Assembly (NCBI GenBank): GCA_902806075.1
Contig: CADCVG010000110.1
Location: forward strand, 1 to 60,959
DNA: 60,959 nt
Source: an uncultured Rubrobacteraceae bacterium
GTDB lineage: Bacteria > Actinomycetota > Rubrobacteria > Rubrobacterales > Rubrobacteraceae
Reading direction: 5' to 3'
The notes beneath the pieces are model-generated. The model saw nothing but the letters and a program-made list of their open reading frames with translations. It ran no database searches and was not told the origin of the DNA. Below are positions 8,353 to 16,914 of this stretch, one piece after another. The stretch's first letter is position 1. Every line of letters begins with the position of its first letter. A program made the position numbers and the translations under genes.

Positions 8353-9267
8353 TTATACCTCCGATTCCGATGGAGCCTTCTTCCGGCCTTGCTCGTCGTA
8401 CTCGTACCACCCCTTGCCGGTCTTTCGGCCGAGCTCGTTCTTCTCGAACTTCTCGACGACGCTCTTCTTAGGCTTGTCCTTCGGGTCGCCGCTCTCCTCG
8501 TAACGGGCCATCTTGACGTAGTAGCCCACGTCTATTCCGGTGAGGTCCATCAGCTCGAACGGTCCCATCGGATGTCCCAGCGCCGTCTTGCAGGCCGTAT
8601 CTATGTCCTCGATGGAGGCAACGCCTTTCTCGTGGAGGCTGATGGCCTCGTCCCGGAGGGCCCCAAGGATGCGGTTGGCGACGAAGCCGGATATCTCCTT
8701 GCTGAGGACGACCGGTGCCTTACCGATTCTGCGGGTCAGCTCCACGGTCGTCTCCACGGTGGCGTCCGATGTCTTGGGGCCTCTCACGACCTCGACGCAC
8801 TTCATGACGAGCGCGGGGTTGAAGAAGTGCATGTTGCACACCCGGTCGGACCGATCGGTCGCATCAGCGACCTGCGAGGAGACGATGGTCGAGGAGTTAG
8901 TGGCGAGGATGGCATGCTCCGGGGCTGCCTCGTCGAGCTTGCCGAAAAGTTCGCGCTTGACGTCGAGCTTCTCGACGGCGGCCTCGATAACGAAGTCGGT
9001 TTCCGAAGCCGAACCCTCGAGATCGTTGGTAAAGCTCATCCGGTCGAAGGCGGCATTCACCTCGTTCTGTTCCATACGGCCCTTCTCGACGTTGCGGGCC
9101 ATGCGGGCTCGGAGCTGCTCCTGGGCCTTCTCGAGCATCCCCTCGTCTATGTCCTGGACGGTCACACCGTAGCCGGCCAAAGAGCAGACCATCCCGATTT
9201 GCGAACCCATCGCCCCAGCCCCTACGACGAGGATATTGTTTACTTTGTCTATGCTGGGCTCGGTCAT
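8353..9267 (-). CDS. 3-hydroxyacyl-CoA dehydrogenase (first copy)
   Basis: A 304-residue, single-function NAD-dependent enzyme that oxidises 3-hydroxyacyl-CoA to 3-ketoacyl-CoA. The Rossmann loop is GAGAMGS at about 17-23. The catalytic histidine is in MHFFNP near 148, with the glutamate of the dyad following in VEVVRG. The C-terminal dimerisation domain carries GHPMGPFELMDLTGIDV and ends with KTGKGWYEYD. Three bases separate it from the enoyl-CoA hydratase gene, the preceding step in beta-oxidation. A second paralogue is at 10064. Confidence 0.92.
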   Translation of the reverse strand: MTEPSIDKVNNILVVGAGAMGSQIGMVCSLAGYGVTVQDIDEGMLEKAQEQLRARMARNVEKGRMEQNEVNAAFDRMSFTNDLEGSASETDFVIEAAVEKLDVKRELFGKLDEAAPEHAILATNSSTIVSSQVADATDRSDRVCNMHFFNPALVMKCVEVVRGPKTSDATVETTVELTRRIGKAPVVLSKEISGFVANRILGALRDEAISLHEKGVASIEDIDTACKTALGHPMGPFELMDLTGIDVGYYVKMARYEESGDPKDKPKKSVVEKFEKNELGRKTGKGWYEYDEQGRKKAPSESEV

Positions 9268-9270
9268 CCC

Positions 9271-10050
9271 CTACCTCCCCTTGAAGTCCGGCCTGCGCTT
9301 CTCCACGAAGGCACTCGTGCCCTCCCGTTTGTCCTCGCTGGTGAACAGGACGGCCTGCGCGAGCCGCTCGATGAGTAGGCCGGTCCTCTGGTCGGTCTCG
9401 TAGCCGGCCTGCACCGCGAGCTTGGCGAGCCGCACGGCGAGCGGTCCCTTGGAGAGCACCTGCCCCGCCGTATCCTTGACCGCGTCCATCAGCCCCTCCT
9501 GGGGGACCACCTTCGAGACGAGCCCCGCCGACAGGCCCTCCTCCGCGCCCATCATCCTGCCGGTCAGGATCATCTCCACCGCCCGGCCCTTGCCGATGAG
9601 GCGTGAGAGTCGCTGGGTGCCGCCCGCGCCCGGCAGGATGCCGAGCGTAACCTCCGGCAGCCCGAACCGCGCGTTCTCCGAGGCGATGCGGATATCGCAG
9701 GCCATCGCCAGCTCGCACCCGCCGCCGAGTGCGTAGCCGTTCACCGCCGCTATCGTCGGCTTCTCGTAGCCCTCGACCTCGTCGCAGAACACCTGCAACG
9801 CCGAGGCGAGCGCATCGAGGAAGGTCCTCTGCCTCAGCTCTCCGATATCCGCCCCGGCGGCGAACGCCTTCTCTCCGGCCCCGGTGAATGCTACTACCCC
9901 CACCCCATCGTCCTCGCGGAAATCGTCGAGCGCGGCCCGCAGGTCCTTGAGCACCTGGGAGCTCAGGGAGTTACGGACGTCGGGACGATTCAGGGTAATC
10001 GTGCCGATGCCATCTTCGACGCCGGTCAGGATGGTCTCGTACTCTGCCAT
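9271..10050 (-). CDS. Enoyl-CoA hydratase (crotonase family)
   Basis: A 259-residue crotonase-fold protein, the usual size. The oxyanion-hole motifs are AGADIGEL near 66 and GYALGGGCELAMACD near 106, and both catalytic glutamates of true hydratases are visible: one in GGGCE and one in FGLPE. It should add water to trans-2-enoyl-CoA to give 3-hydroxyacyl-CoA. It is flanked on both sides by 3-hydroxyacyl-CoA dehydrogenase genes, which fits a short-chain beta-oxidation unit. Confidence 0.92.
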   Translation of the reverse strand: MAEYETILTGVEDGIGTITLNRPDVRNSLSSQVLKDLRAALDDFREDDGVGVVAFTGAGEKAFAAGADIGELRQRTFLDALASALQVFCDEVEGYEKPTIAAVNGYALGGGCELAMACDIRIASENARFGLPEVTLGILPGAGGTQRLSRLIGKGRAVEMILTGRMMGAEEGLSAGLVSKVVPQEGLMDAVKDTAGQVLSKGPLAVRLAKLAVQAGYETDQRTGLLIERLAQAVLFTSEDKREGTSAFVEKRRPDFKGR

Positions 10051-10063
10051 AAGGTCTCCCCCT

Positions 10064-10936
10064 CTAGCGAACGATGTTGCCGTCTTCGTCGTACTCGTAT
10101 ATGCCCCTGCCAGACTTCTTGCCGTGGTGCCCGGCGGCCACCAGCTTGTGCAGCAGGGGCGAGGGGCGGTAATTCTCGCCGAGCGTCTCGTGCAGGTACT
10201 GGAGGTTCCTCAGGCGAGTGTCCAGCCCGACGAGGTCGGCGAGTTCCAACGGCCCCATCGGGTAGCCGAGGCCGAGCCTCAGCGCCTTGTCTATGTCCGG
10301 GGCGCTCGCCACGCCCTCAACTAGCATGTTCATCGCCTCGTTGCCGACCAGGCAGCTGATCCGGCTCGTAACGAAGCCGGGGAACTCGTTGACCTCGACG
10401 GTCTCCTTGCCCATCCTCTCCGCGACGCCGCGCGCCACTTCGACAGTCTCGTCGGTCGTCTCTAAGCCTCGGATCAGCTCGACCAGCTTCATCCGGTGCA
10501 CGGGGTTGAAGAAGTGCATGGCGATGCAGCGGTCGGGACGCCCAGTCCCGGCAGCGATCTCGGTCGGGCTCATCGTCGAGGTGTTGGTCGCGAGCACAGC
10601 CTCCGGCTTGCACCACCCGTCGAGCTTGCCGAAGATCTCGAGCTTGAGGTCCATCTTCTCCAGGACGGCCTCTATCACCAGGTCTGCATCCGATACAGCC
10701 TCCCGCAGGTCGTCGGTGGTCGAGATCCGCCCGAGCGCCTCTTTTGCCGCTTCTTCGCCCAGCCTGCCCCGCTTGATGGCCTTGTTCATCTCTTGCTCTA
10801 TGTTTCGCACAGCCCGCTCCAGGGCCGCACGCTCGACATCGTGCAGCCTCACGTCAAACTCGCCGAGGGCCGCAACGTGAGCGATTCCCCGCCCCATAAC
10901 CCCCGAGCCAATAACGGCCACCTTCTCGACTATCAT
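10064..10936 (-). CDS. 3-hydroxybutyryl-CoA dehydrogenase-like protein (second copy)
   Basis: A 290-residue paralogue of the gene at 8353. It has GSGVMGRG as the nucleotide loop near 10, the catalytic MHFFNPVHRMKLVE block near 143, and GYPMGPLELADLVGLD in the C-terminal domain, followed by KSGRGIYEYDED. These features match the Hbd/PaaH group. Having two copies in one operon suggests different chain lengths or stereochemistry, or a duplication inside the island. Confidence 0.9.
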   Translation of the reverse strand: MIVEKVAVIGSGVMGRGIAHVAALGEFDVRLHDVERAALERAVRNIEQEMNKAIKRGRLGEEAAKEALGRISTTDDLREAVSDADLVIEAVLEKMDLKLEIFGKLDGWCKPEAVLATNTSTMSPTEIAAGTGRPDRCIAMHFFNPVHRMKLVELIRGLETTDETVEVARGVAERMGKETVEVNEFPGFVTSRISCLVGNEAMNMLVEGVASAPDIDKALRLGLGYPMGPLELADLVGLDTRLRNLQYLHETLGENYRPSPLLHKLVAAGHHGKKSGRGIYEYDEDGNIVR

Positions 10937-11060
10937 CTTCCACCTCTACTCTCGTTTTTAACGCATCGGCCGCCAGAGATCCAGCAGTAAAAAGCGCAAG
11001 TCTTTCCCAGCGCTTCACACCCCTATCTTGCCTGCGAAGATCCGCCGCTTGTGAGGTGCA

Positions 11061-12209
11061 TTAGAGAAACTCCCTCTTCAGGCGCGCAGCGATGATGTTC
11101 TTCTGAGTCTCCGACGTTCCCTCGTAGATGCGGGCTACGCGCGCATCGCGGTAGTAGCGCTCGACGCCGGCCTCCAACATGTAGCCCTGCCCACCGTGGA
11201 TCTGGACCGCCTTGTCCACGACCCGCCCGTACACCTCGGAGCCGAACAGCTTAACCATCGCCGCCTCCTTGATAACGTTCATCCCCTCGTCCACCATCCA
11301 CGCCACCCTATAGGTCATCGAACGCAGCACCTCTGTCTCGAGGGCCATCTCGGCCAGGTAGTGCTGTATCACCTGCTGCTCGAAGATGGGCTTACCAAAC
11401 TGCTCGCGCGTCGCGGCGTGTTTCATCGACATCTCCAGTAACTTCATACACGAGCCCAGGTTGCGGGCGGAGAGGCCGACGCGGCCATTAGCGAGCACCC
11501 GCAGGGCGTTGGCGTAGCCCCGGCCCTCCTCGCCGAGCATATTCTCCGCCGGCACCTCGCAATCCTCGAAAATCAGCTCCCCAGAGTGCGAGCCGTGCAG
11601 CCCCATCTTCCGGTCTACCTTGCCGATCCGAAAGCCGGGGAATTCCCTCTCCACGATAAACGCCGTTATTCCTTTCGGCCCCTTCTCGGGGTCAGTGACG
11701 GCCATGACAGTCAGGATCCCCGCTATCGGTCCGTTGGTGATGTAGCGTTTCTGGCCGTTGAGGATGAATTTGTCGCCCTTGCGGACCGCGTGGGTCTTGA
11801 CATTCGAGGCGTCGGTCCCGGCCTGGGGTTCGGTGAGGGCGAAGGCGCCGATGAGCTCGCCGCGCGCCATCGGCGGGAGGTACCTGCGCTTCTGCTCCCC
11901 GTTACCGAGATCGACGATGCCGACCGAGCCTATGCCGGTGTGCCCCCCGATCACAGTGGTGAAGGCGTTGGAGGTCTTGCCGATCTCCTCGTAGATCGCG
12001 CACTTCCCCACCATTTCTATGCCAGCGCCCCCATACTCCTTGGGGATGGAGAGCCCGAAAAGCCCGAGCTCGCGGCTTCGAGCCAGGATCTCTTCGGGAA
12101 TCATCTCCGTCTCCTCTATCTCCTGCGCCCGCGGGTCCACCTCCGCCGACACGAACTCGCGCACGGCCTCCTTGAGCTCCAGGACGCCCTCTGGCAGTGA
12201 GAAATCCAA
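11061..12209 (-). CDS. Acyl-CoA dehydrogenase (second)
   Basis: A full-length 382-residue acyl-CoA dehydrogenase. The FAD/substrate segments are [13 protein letters not shown] near 120 and KRYITNG near 155; [12 protein letters not shown] and [11 protein letters not shown] lie in the C-terminal domain, and the catalytic glutamate is the one in RIYEGTSE. This layout is typical of short- and medium-chain dehydrogenases and differs from the glutaryl-CoA-like enzymes at 5607 and 23161. One base separates its start from the stop of the ADP-forming ligase gene upstream, so translation is probably coupled. Confidence 0.9.
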   Translation of the reverse strand: MDFSLPEGVLELKEAVREFVSAEVDPRAQEIEETEMIPEEILARSRELGLFGLSIPKEYGGAGIEMVGKCAIYEEIGKTSNAFTTVIGGHTGIGSVGIVDLGNGEQKRRYLPPMARGELIGAFALTEPQAGTDASNVKTHAVRKGDKFILNGQKRYITNGPIAGILTVMAVTDPEKGPKGITAFIVEREFPGFRIGKVDRKMGLHGSHSGELIFEDCEVPAENMLGEEGRGYANALRVLANGRVGLSARNLGSCMKLLEMSMKHAATREQFGKPIFEQQVIQHYLAEMALETEVLRSMTYRVAWMVDEGMNVIKEAAMVKLFGSEVYGRVVDKAVQIHGGQGYMLEAGVERYYRDARVARIYEGTSETQKNIIAARLKREFL

Positions 12210-12210
12210 C

Positions 12211-14397
12211 CTAACCCCCTCCTTCCGCTCCCGTACCCTCGTCTCTCCAGGAGAGCATGGCGTCCAGGGCGATGACGCCCCTGCCCTCCTCCATGACGAC
12301 CACCGGGTTCACGTCCATCTCCTTTATGGCTCCGCGGTTGCGGTGGGCGAATAGGGAGACCTTCGATAGGGCCACGGCCAGCGCCTCCTCGTCCATCTTC
12401 GGACCGCCCCGAGCCCCCACGAGCAGTGGGTAGCCCCGCAGCCCGGCGAGCATCCGGCGCGCCTCCTCAACGCCGATCGGGGCGCGCCGGATGGTGACGT
12501 CCTTCAGCACCTCGACGAACACCCCGCCGAGCCCGCACAGGACCACCGGCCCGAACTGGGGGTCGTCCTCGACCCCGACGAACATCTCGATCCCGGGCCC
12601 CTCGATCATCTCCTCGACGAGCACGCCTCGGATCACCGCCCCTGGCACGTGCTCCAGCGCGGAGCGGGTTATCTCGTCGTAGGCCCGGACGAGGCCGTCG
12701 GCCCCCCCGATCCCAACCCTCACGGCTCCGGCGTCCGTCTTGTGCAGGACGTCCGGCGAGATCACCTTCGCCACCACCGGGTATCGCAGGCTTCCGGCTA
12801 TGCGCTCCGCCTCCTCCCGGCTCCGGACCACCTCGCCCTTCGGCACCGGGATCCCGATCTGGGGAAGCTCTCTCTTGGCCCGCTCTTCCGTCCAGACGCC
12901 CCGCGCGTCCCCAACGGGCACGGGGGCGTCCTCGCCAGCGGCGGATGTCGCTGGCGCGCCCTCCCGGAACTCGCTGAACCGCACCAGCCGGGTCACCGCG
13001 ACCGTCGCGCTCTTCGGGGACCGGTAGACGGGGACGCCCGCCTCCCTGAGCACCTCCCACCCTCCGCCGATCACGTCCCGGGCCCCGGTGAGGACGGCTA
13101 CGACCGGCTTATGGGTCCCCGCGTCGATCTGCGCCATCTCCGCGCACATAATCTTCAGCAGGTCGCGACCGAAGGTCGTTGTGAAAACGACGATGTCCGT
13201 CTCGTCGGCCTCGACGAGGGTGCGGAGCGTCTCGCGGAATATCCTTCGGTCGTTGAGGGCCTGGGCGGTTATGTCCACCGGATTCATCGCGGAGCCGTAA
13301 TTGGGAATAACGCTCCTCAGCCGCTCTCGGGTGGACTCGCGAAGCGTTGTCATCTCCAGGCCCTGCTCCTCGCACTGATCGGCCGTCATTATGCCTGTGG
13401 CGCCGGAGGTGGTGACGACGGCGACCCGCCGCCCGCGGGCCGTCTTCTGGCGGGCGAAGATCTCCATCGCGTCCAAAGTGTCGTCTATGTCGTCAACCTG
13501 GACTATACCGTGCTGCTGGGCGACCGCCCGGAAGACCCTGTCCGAACCGGTCAGGGAGGTCGTGTGGGAGAGGGCGGCCTTCTTGCCGAGCTCCGACCGG
13601 CCGGCCTTGAGGACGATGAGCGGCTTGCCGAGCTCGCGGGCGCGGCGAGCGAGTCCCACCAGCCGCTCCCCGCTCGGGACGCTCTCCAGGTAGCACATGA
13701 CGAGCCGGGTGGGCTCGTCCTCCAGCATGAAAGAGGCCAAGTCTAGTGTGTCGAGGTCCACCTGGTTGCCGGTGTTCGCCGCGTAGGAGAATCCCAACTT
13801 CTCCTCCTGGGCGAGGGCGAAGAGCGCGTACCCCAGCGCACCGCTTTGGGAGACGAGCGCTACGGGACCTGGGAGGAAGTCCTCCGCCTCGAAGGAGGTG
13901 GAGAAGCCCATGGGGATGCCGTCCCTGGCGTTCAAACAGCCGATGCAGTTGGGGCCGACCAGCCTGATGCCGGCCTCCCGCGCGACGCGCAGCACCTCCT
14001 CTTGCAACAGGCGCCCCTCCTCGCCCGTCTCGGCGAAGCCGGCCCCGAAGAGGATGACGTGTCGCACCCCCTTCGCAGCGCAGTTGCGCAGGACGTCGAG
14101 CGTGCGCCTTTGGGAGACGGGGACGAGGGCGAGGTCCACCTCCCCCGGCACCTCCAGCAGGCACGGGTAGCATGTGCGCCCTCCCACCTCCTCGTAGCGT
14201 GGGTTGACCGGGTAGATATCGCCCCTGTACCCGTGCGCGAGGAGGTTACGCATGGGCTTACCGCCGATCGTGGTGAAGTCCTGGGAGACGCCCACGATCG
14301 CGATGGATCGCGGGCGGAAGAGATTCCCCAGATCCGGCGCCGCCTTACTTTGACCCACCCCTAACCGCGAGCGCGGCTCTTCTTCCGCCTTCGACAC
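12211..14397 (-). CDS. Acyl-CoA synthetase, ADP/NDP-forming
   Basis: A 728-residue fusion with the order CoA-binding Rossmann domain (about 25-120, SIAIVGVSQ), two succinyl-CoA-ligase flavodoxin-like domains (about 150-450) and an ATP-grasp domain at the C-terminus (about 500-715, with YPVVAKVISPDVLHKTD). The phosphohistidine candidate is in LSHTTSLTGSD near 278. Such enzymes interconvert acyl-CoA, ADP and Pi with acid, CoA and ATP. The start is GTG with AAGGAGGAG just upstream. It is the first gene of the run ending at 5607, so the promoter is probably in 14398-14600. Confidence 0.88.
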   Translation of the reverse strand: MSKAEEEPRSRLGVGQSKAAPDLGNLFRPRSIAIVGVSQDFTTIGGKPMRNLLAHGYRGDIYPVNPRYEEVGGRTCYPCLLEVPGEVDLALVPVSQRRTLDVLRNCAAKGVRHVILFGAGFAETGEEGRLLQEEVLRVAREAGIRLVGPNCIGCLNARDGIPMGFSTSFEAEDFLPGPVALVSQSGALGYALFALAQEEKLGFSYAANTGNQVDLDTLDLASFMLEDEPTRLVMCYLESVPSGERLVGLARRARELGKPLIVLKAGRSELGKKAALSHTTSLTGSDRVFRAVAQQHGIVQVDDIDDTLDAMEIFARQKTARGRRVAVVTTSGATGIMTADQCEEQGLEMTTLRESTRERLRSVIPNYGSAMNPVDITAQALNDRRIFRETLRTLVEADETDIVVFTTTFGRDLLKIMCAEMAQIDAGTHKPVVAVLTGARDVIGGGWEVLREAGVPVYRSPKSATVAVTRLVRFSEFREGAPATSAAGEDAPVPVGDARGVWTEERAKRELPQIGIPVPKGEVVRSREEAERIAGSLRYPVVAKVISPDVLHKTDAGAVRVGIGGADGLVRAYDEITRSALEHVPGAVIRGVLVEEMIEGPGIEMFVGVEDDPQFGPVVLCGLGGVFVEVLKDVTIRRAPIGVEEARRMLAGLRGYPLLVGARGGPKMDEEALAVALSKVSLFAHRNRGAIKEMDVNPVVVMEEGRGVIALDAMLSWRDEGTGAEGGG

Positions 14398-14606
14398 TTA
14401 ACTCCTCCTTCCAGACGAAAGAGTGAATTCGACCGTCACCCGAATGGCGTCTAAGTCGACTTACCCTCATCTTTCCCCGCCGGGCCACCATCCTCTGCAA
14501 CGACCACAAGACCGGCGACGCTTTCGCACGGTGCCGGTCAATCGCGGTTACGGTACGTTTCACGTCCCAATCCTCGCGGGTCAGTTCCTCAGGCGCAAGG
14601 TCGGTT

Positions 14607-14690
14607 TCAGTTTAGCATTATCGCGTCGCCCAGGATGAGGATATGCATCTCGTCGGTGCCCTCGTAGGTGCGCAAGCTCTCTACAGCGTT
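14607..14690 (-). pseudogene. Acyl-CoA dehydrogenase C-terminal remnant
   Basis: In one minus-strand frame these bases read AVESLRTYEGTDEMHILILG and a few more residues before a TGA at 14607-14609. This is the C-terminal end of an acyl-CoA dehydrogenase with the catalytic glutamate, very like the end of the gene at 23161. The rest is cut off by the IS630 element, and it is not found on the other side of the insertion, so a deletion accompanied or followed the insertion. Confidence 0.75.
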
Positions 14691-14692
14691 CG

Positions 14693-15292
14693 TCATAACG
14701 ATTGAACCTGCGTGTCGTACCCACAGTGGCCGAAAAAGCCCCGAGCGTCTTGGGGGCTAATCGCCGAGATCGCCGATCCCATAGCCTCGACTAGTGCTTC
14801 ACGGGTGCGAGCCTCGGCTTTTCGCAGGATGCCCTTGATCTTAGCGAAGGCTTCCTCGATGGGGTTGAAGTCCGGCGAATAGGGCGGCAGGTACAACAAC
14901 TCGCAACCCTGCCTCTCGATGAGCTCTTTGACCCTCTGGCCCTTGTGGGCAGAGAGATTGTCCATCACCACGATCTGCCCCGGCTGAAGCGTGGGCGCGA
15001 GCATCTTCTCGACGTAGGTCTCGAACACCACGGCGTTGATGGAGCCCTCCACTGCTAGGCACGGGCCCATACTTTCCACGCTCATGCTCGAAAGCAGCGT
15101 CGTGTTCGGCCCGCGGTTGCGCGGTGCCTTCATGCGCACCCGCTCGCCGCGCTTGGACCAAGCGTATAGCGGGCAAAGGGCGGTGTTCGCCCCCATCTCA
15201 TCGACGAACACCAGCCGCTGAGGGTCTAGCGCCCCGGCTACCATCGCTCGCCAAGCCGCCCTCAAGAACTCGTCTCGCTCCATCGCCCCCAC
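14693..15292 (-). CDS. IS630 transposase, orfB (DDE catalytic part)
   Basis: 199 residues counted from an internal ATG; in nature it is probably translated as a fusion with orfA. The DDE triad is intact: FVDEMGAN (first aspartate), VVMDNLSAHKG (second aspartate) and FNPIEEAFAKIK (glutamate). PPYSPDFNP is the usual motif before the glutamate. Nothing in the catalytic part looks broken, so the element may still be active. Confidence 0.85.
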   Translation of the reverse strand: MGAMERDEFLRAAWRAMVAGALDPQRLVFVDEMGANTALCPLYAWSKRGERVRMKAPRNRGPNTTLLSSMSVESMGPCLAVEGSINAVVFETYVEKMLAPTLQPGQIVVMDNLSAHKGQRVKELIERQGCELLYLPPYSPDFNPIEEAFAKIKGILRKAEARTREALVEAMGSAISAISPQDARGFFGHCGYDTQVQSL

Positions 15293-15639
15293 AGCCCCTT
15301 TTTACGGCTGAAACCGAGGCGCTTCAGGAGCCGACGTACGGTGGAGTTGCTAAGGGTCTTGCCGGTGAGGTGCTCTAGGAAACGGCGCCTTTGTTCAACG
15401 GTAGCCGCAGGGCGTTCCTTTATGTCCTCTTCGAGGAGTCTAGCGGCGTTCTCGTTGAGTTTGTGAGATCTTCCGGAGCCCTTCTTCGGCGCGAGGGAGT
15501 CCCTCTGTCGTGCCTTTCTCGCATAACGCTTGACCGAGGAGAGGCTAACGTCGAACAGGCGGGCAGCTTGGGCCTTGGAGGTCCCACGTTTGAGGGCGGC
15601 CACTATCTTCCGGCGGAGGTCTTCGGAGTAGGCTTTCAT
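15262..15639 (-). CDS. IS630 transposase, orfA (helix-turn-helix part)
   Basis: 125 residues. The N-terminus has the IS630 helix-turn-helix pattern: DLRRKIVAALKRG, then AARLFDVSLSSVKRY, and a second recognition unit with TVRRLLKRLGFSRKKG. It lacks the DDE catalytic residues, which are in the following frame. The end of this frame passes over A-AAG-GGG, a sequence that allows a minus-one ribosomal slip into orfB, so a full transposase may be made by programmed frameshifting. Confidence 0.8.
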   Translation of the reverse strand: MKAYSEDLRRKIVAALKRGTSKAQAARLFDVSLSSVKRYARKARQRDSLAPKKGSGRSHKLNENAARLLEEDIKERPAATVEQRRRFLEHLTGKTLSNSTVRRLLKRLGFSRKKGLWGRWSETSS

Positions 15640-15861
15640 CCTTTCATGATCTGATCCGGGTCAAGATTCTTGATTAACGCTGTATAACCACAAAATCGAA
15701 CCCCGCATACCCGGCGAGCTCGACGAGCGCGGGGAAAGGAAAGCTCACGAAACATCCCAGGGCCGCCTCCCCCCGTTCGAGCTTCAGACGCAGACCATTT
15801 GCCTTCAACCAAATCCGCTGGAAGTGCTCGCTGTCTCGGAGAACACGCAGCTGGCGAGGGT

Positions 15862-16914
15862 TTATTCGGAGAAAGGAACCTCGAGCGTCAAAGCCAGCTC
15901 CTTTAGCTCTTTCAACACGCTCTCTTCGACGGGGGTGCCCGACTTCAGCCTCTCCCTCTCCAGAGAGAATTCCATCTCTCCTGGCAGAAAAATCTCATCC
16001 ACCCCTTTGGCTTTCTTGGCTTCTTTGACGTACGCGGAGAGCAACGACATCCTCTCCCTAAAGACGTTTATCGGTATGAAGCGCGCGGGGTCTATGGCCA
16101 GCATAAAGTGAGAGACTGACTGCCGTTGCGTCAGGTCATACATGGAGGGGATCTCCTTCGCGAACGCACCGTCGGCGAGGATCCCCGTGAGCGCCTCCAC
16201 AATCAAGGCGAGCCCGAAGCCCTTTGGGCCCGCCGCAGGGGTTATAAAGCCGCCCTCGAGTACTTCGGAGGGATCCGTCGTCGGCGCACCGCTCTTATCG
16301 ACACCCCAAGTATCGGGGATAGAGGCTCCCTTGGAGCGAGCGAACAGGACCTTCCCCAGCGCGACGCTGCTGAGCGCCATGTCCAGCACGAACGGGTAGT
16401 CGTTGTTCGAAGGCACGGCGATCGCGATCGGATTGTTGCCGATGGTCTTCTCCGCACCGCCCGCAGGTGGTATAAGGGGAGTGGTGTTGCTCATGGCTAT
16501 CCCGACCAGATCTCTCCGGCTCGCCAGCAGAGCGTAGCGTGCAGCGATGCCGAAGTGGTTGCTGTTCTTTATCGCCACGGCACCCAGCCCCTGGCTCTCC
16601 GCCTTCTCGATAGCCAGCCTCATAGCCCGGGTCGCCACTATCTGCCCGGCAGAGAAGCAGCCATCCAACAGCGCGGTAGTGTTCGTCTCTGCCTCTACGG
16701 CGGTCCTCGCCTCTCTGAGGATGTACCCCTTGCGTATGCGCTGAGCGTAGACCGGTAGGCGCATAAGACCGTGACTATGTATCCCCCGCGCGTCCGCCTC
16801 CACCATCGTCTCGGCGATCAACGCGGCTTCCTCCTCGGGGACGCCTACCCTGGCCAAACATTGGCCCGCAAAGCGCCTCAGTTCCTCAGCGCTGAACTTC
16901 GTCATCGAGTTCAT
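15862..16914 (-). CDS. Malate/L-lactate dehydrogenase-family oxidoreductase (Ldh_2)
   Basis: A 350-residue NAD(P)-dependent 2-hydroxyacid dehydrogenase of the Ldh_2 family, which includes malate, ureidoglycolate and (R)-sulfolactate dehydrogenases. Visible family features are EADARGIHSHGLMRLPVY near 49-66, the NSNHFGIAARYA block near 120, and SNTTPLIPPAGG with IGNNPIA near 150. Substrate cannot be decided from these. The start overlaps the end of tctA by 29 bases, so it should be cotranscribed with the transporter and probably acts on the imported compound. Confidence 0.85.
   Translation of the reverse strand: MNSMTKFSAEELRRFAGQCLARVGVPEEEAALIAETMVEADARGIHSHGLMRLPVYAQRIRKGYILREARTAVEAETNTTALLDGCFSAGQIVATRAMRLAIEKAESQGLGAVAIKNSNHFGIAARYALLASRRDLVGIAMSNTTPLIPPAGGAEKTIGNNPIAIAVPSNNDYPFVLDMALSSVALGKVLFARSKGASIPDTWGVDKSGAPTTDPSEVLEGGFITPAAGPKGFGLALIVEALTGILADGAFAKEIPSMYDLTQRQSVSHFMLAIDPARFIPINVFRERMSLLSAYVKEAKKAKGVDEIFLPGEMEFSLERERLKSGTPVEESVLKELKELALTLEVPFSE

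Larger units (their letters stand above)
14682..15684 (-). mobile_element. IS630-family insertion sequence
   Basis: The ends are imperfect inverted repeats of about 28 bp, both beginning TACAGCGTT (left at 14682; right read on the minus strand from 15684), with TCA and TTGA blocks also shared. Both ends carry the TA that IS630/Tc1-type elements duplicate. Two overlapping frames inside encode the transposase. Total length is about 1.0 kb, normal for the family. It interrupted an acyl-CoA dehydrogenase gene on the left. Confidence 0.8.
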
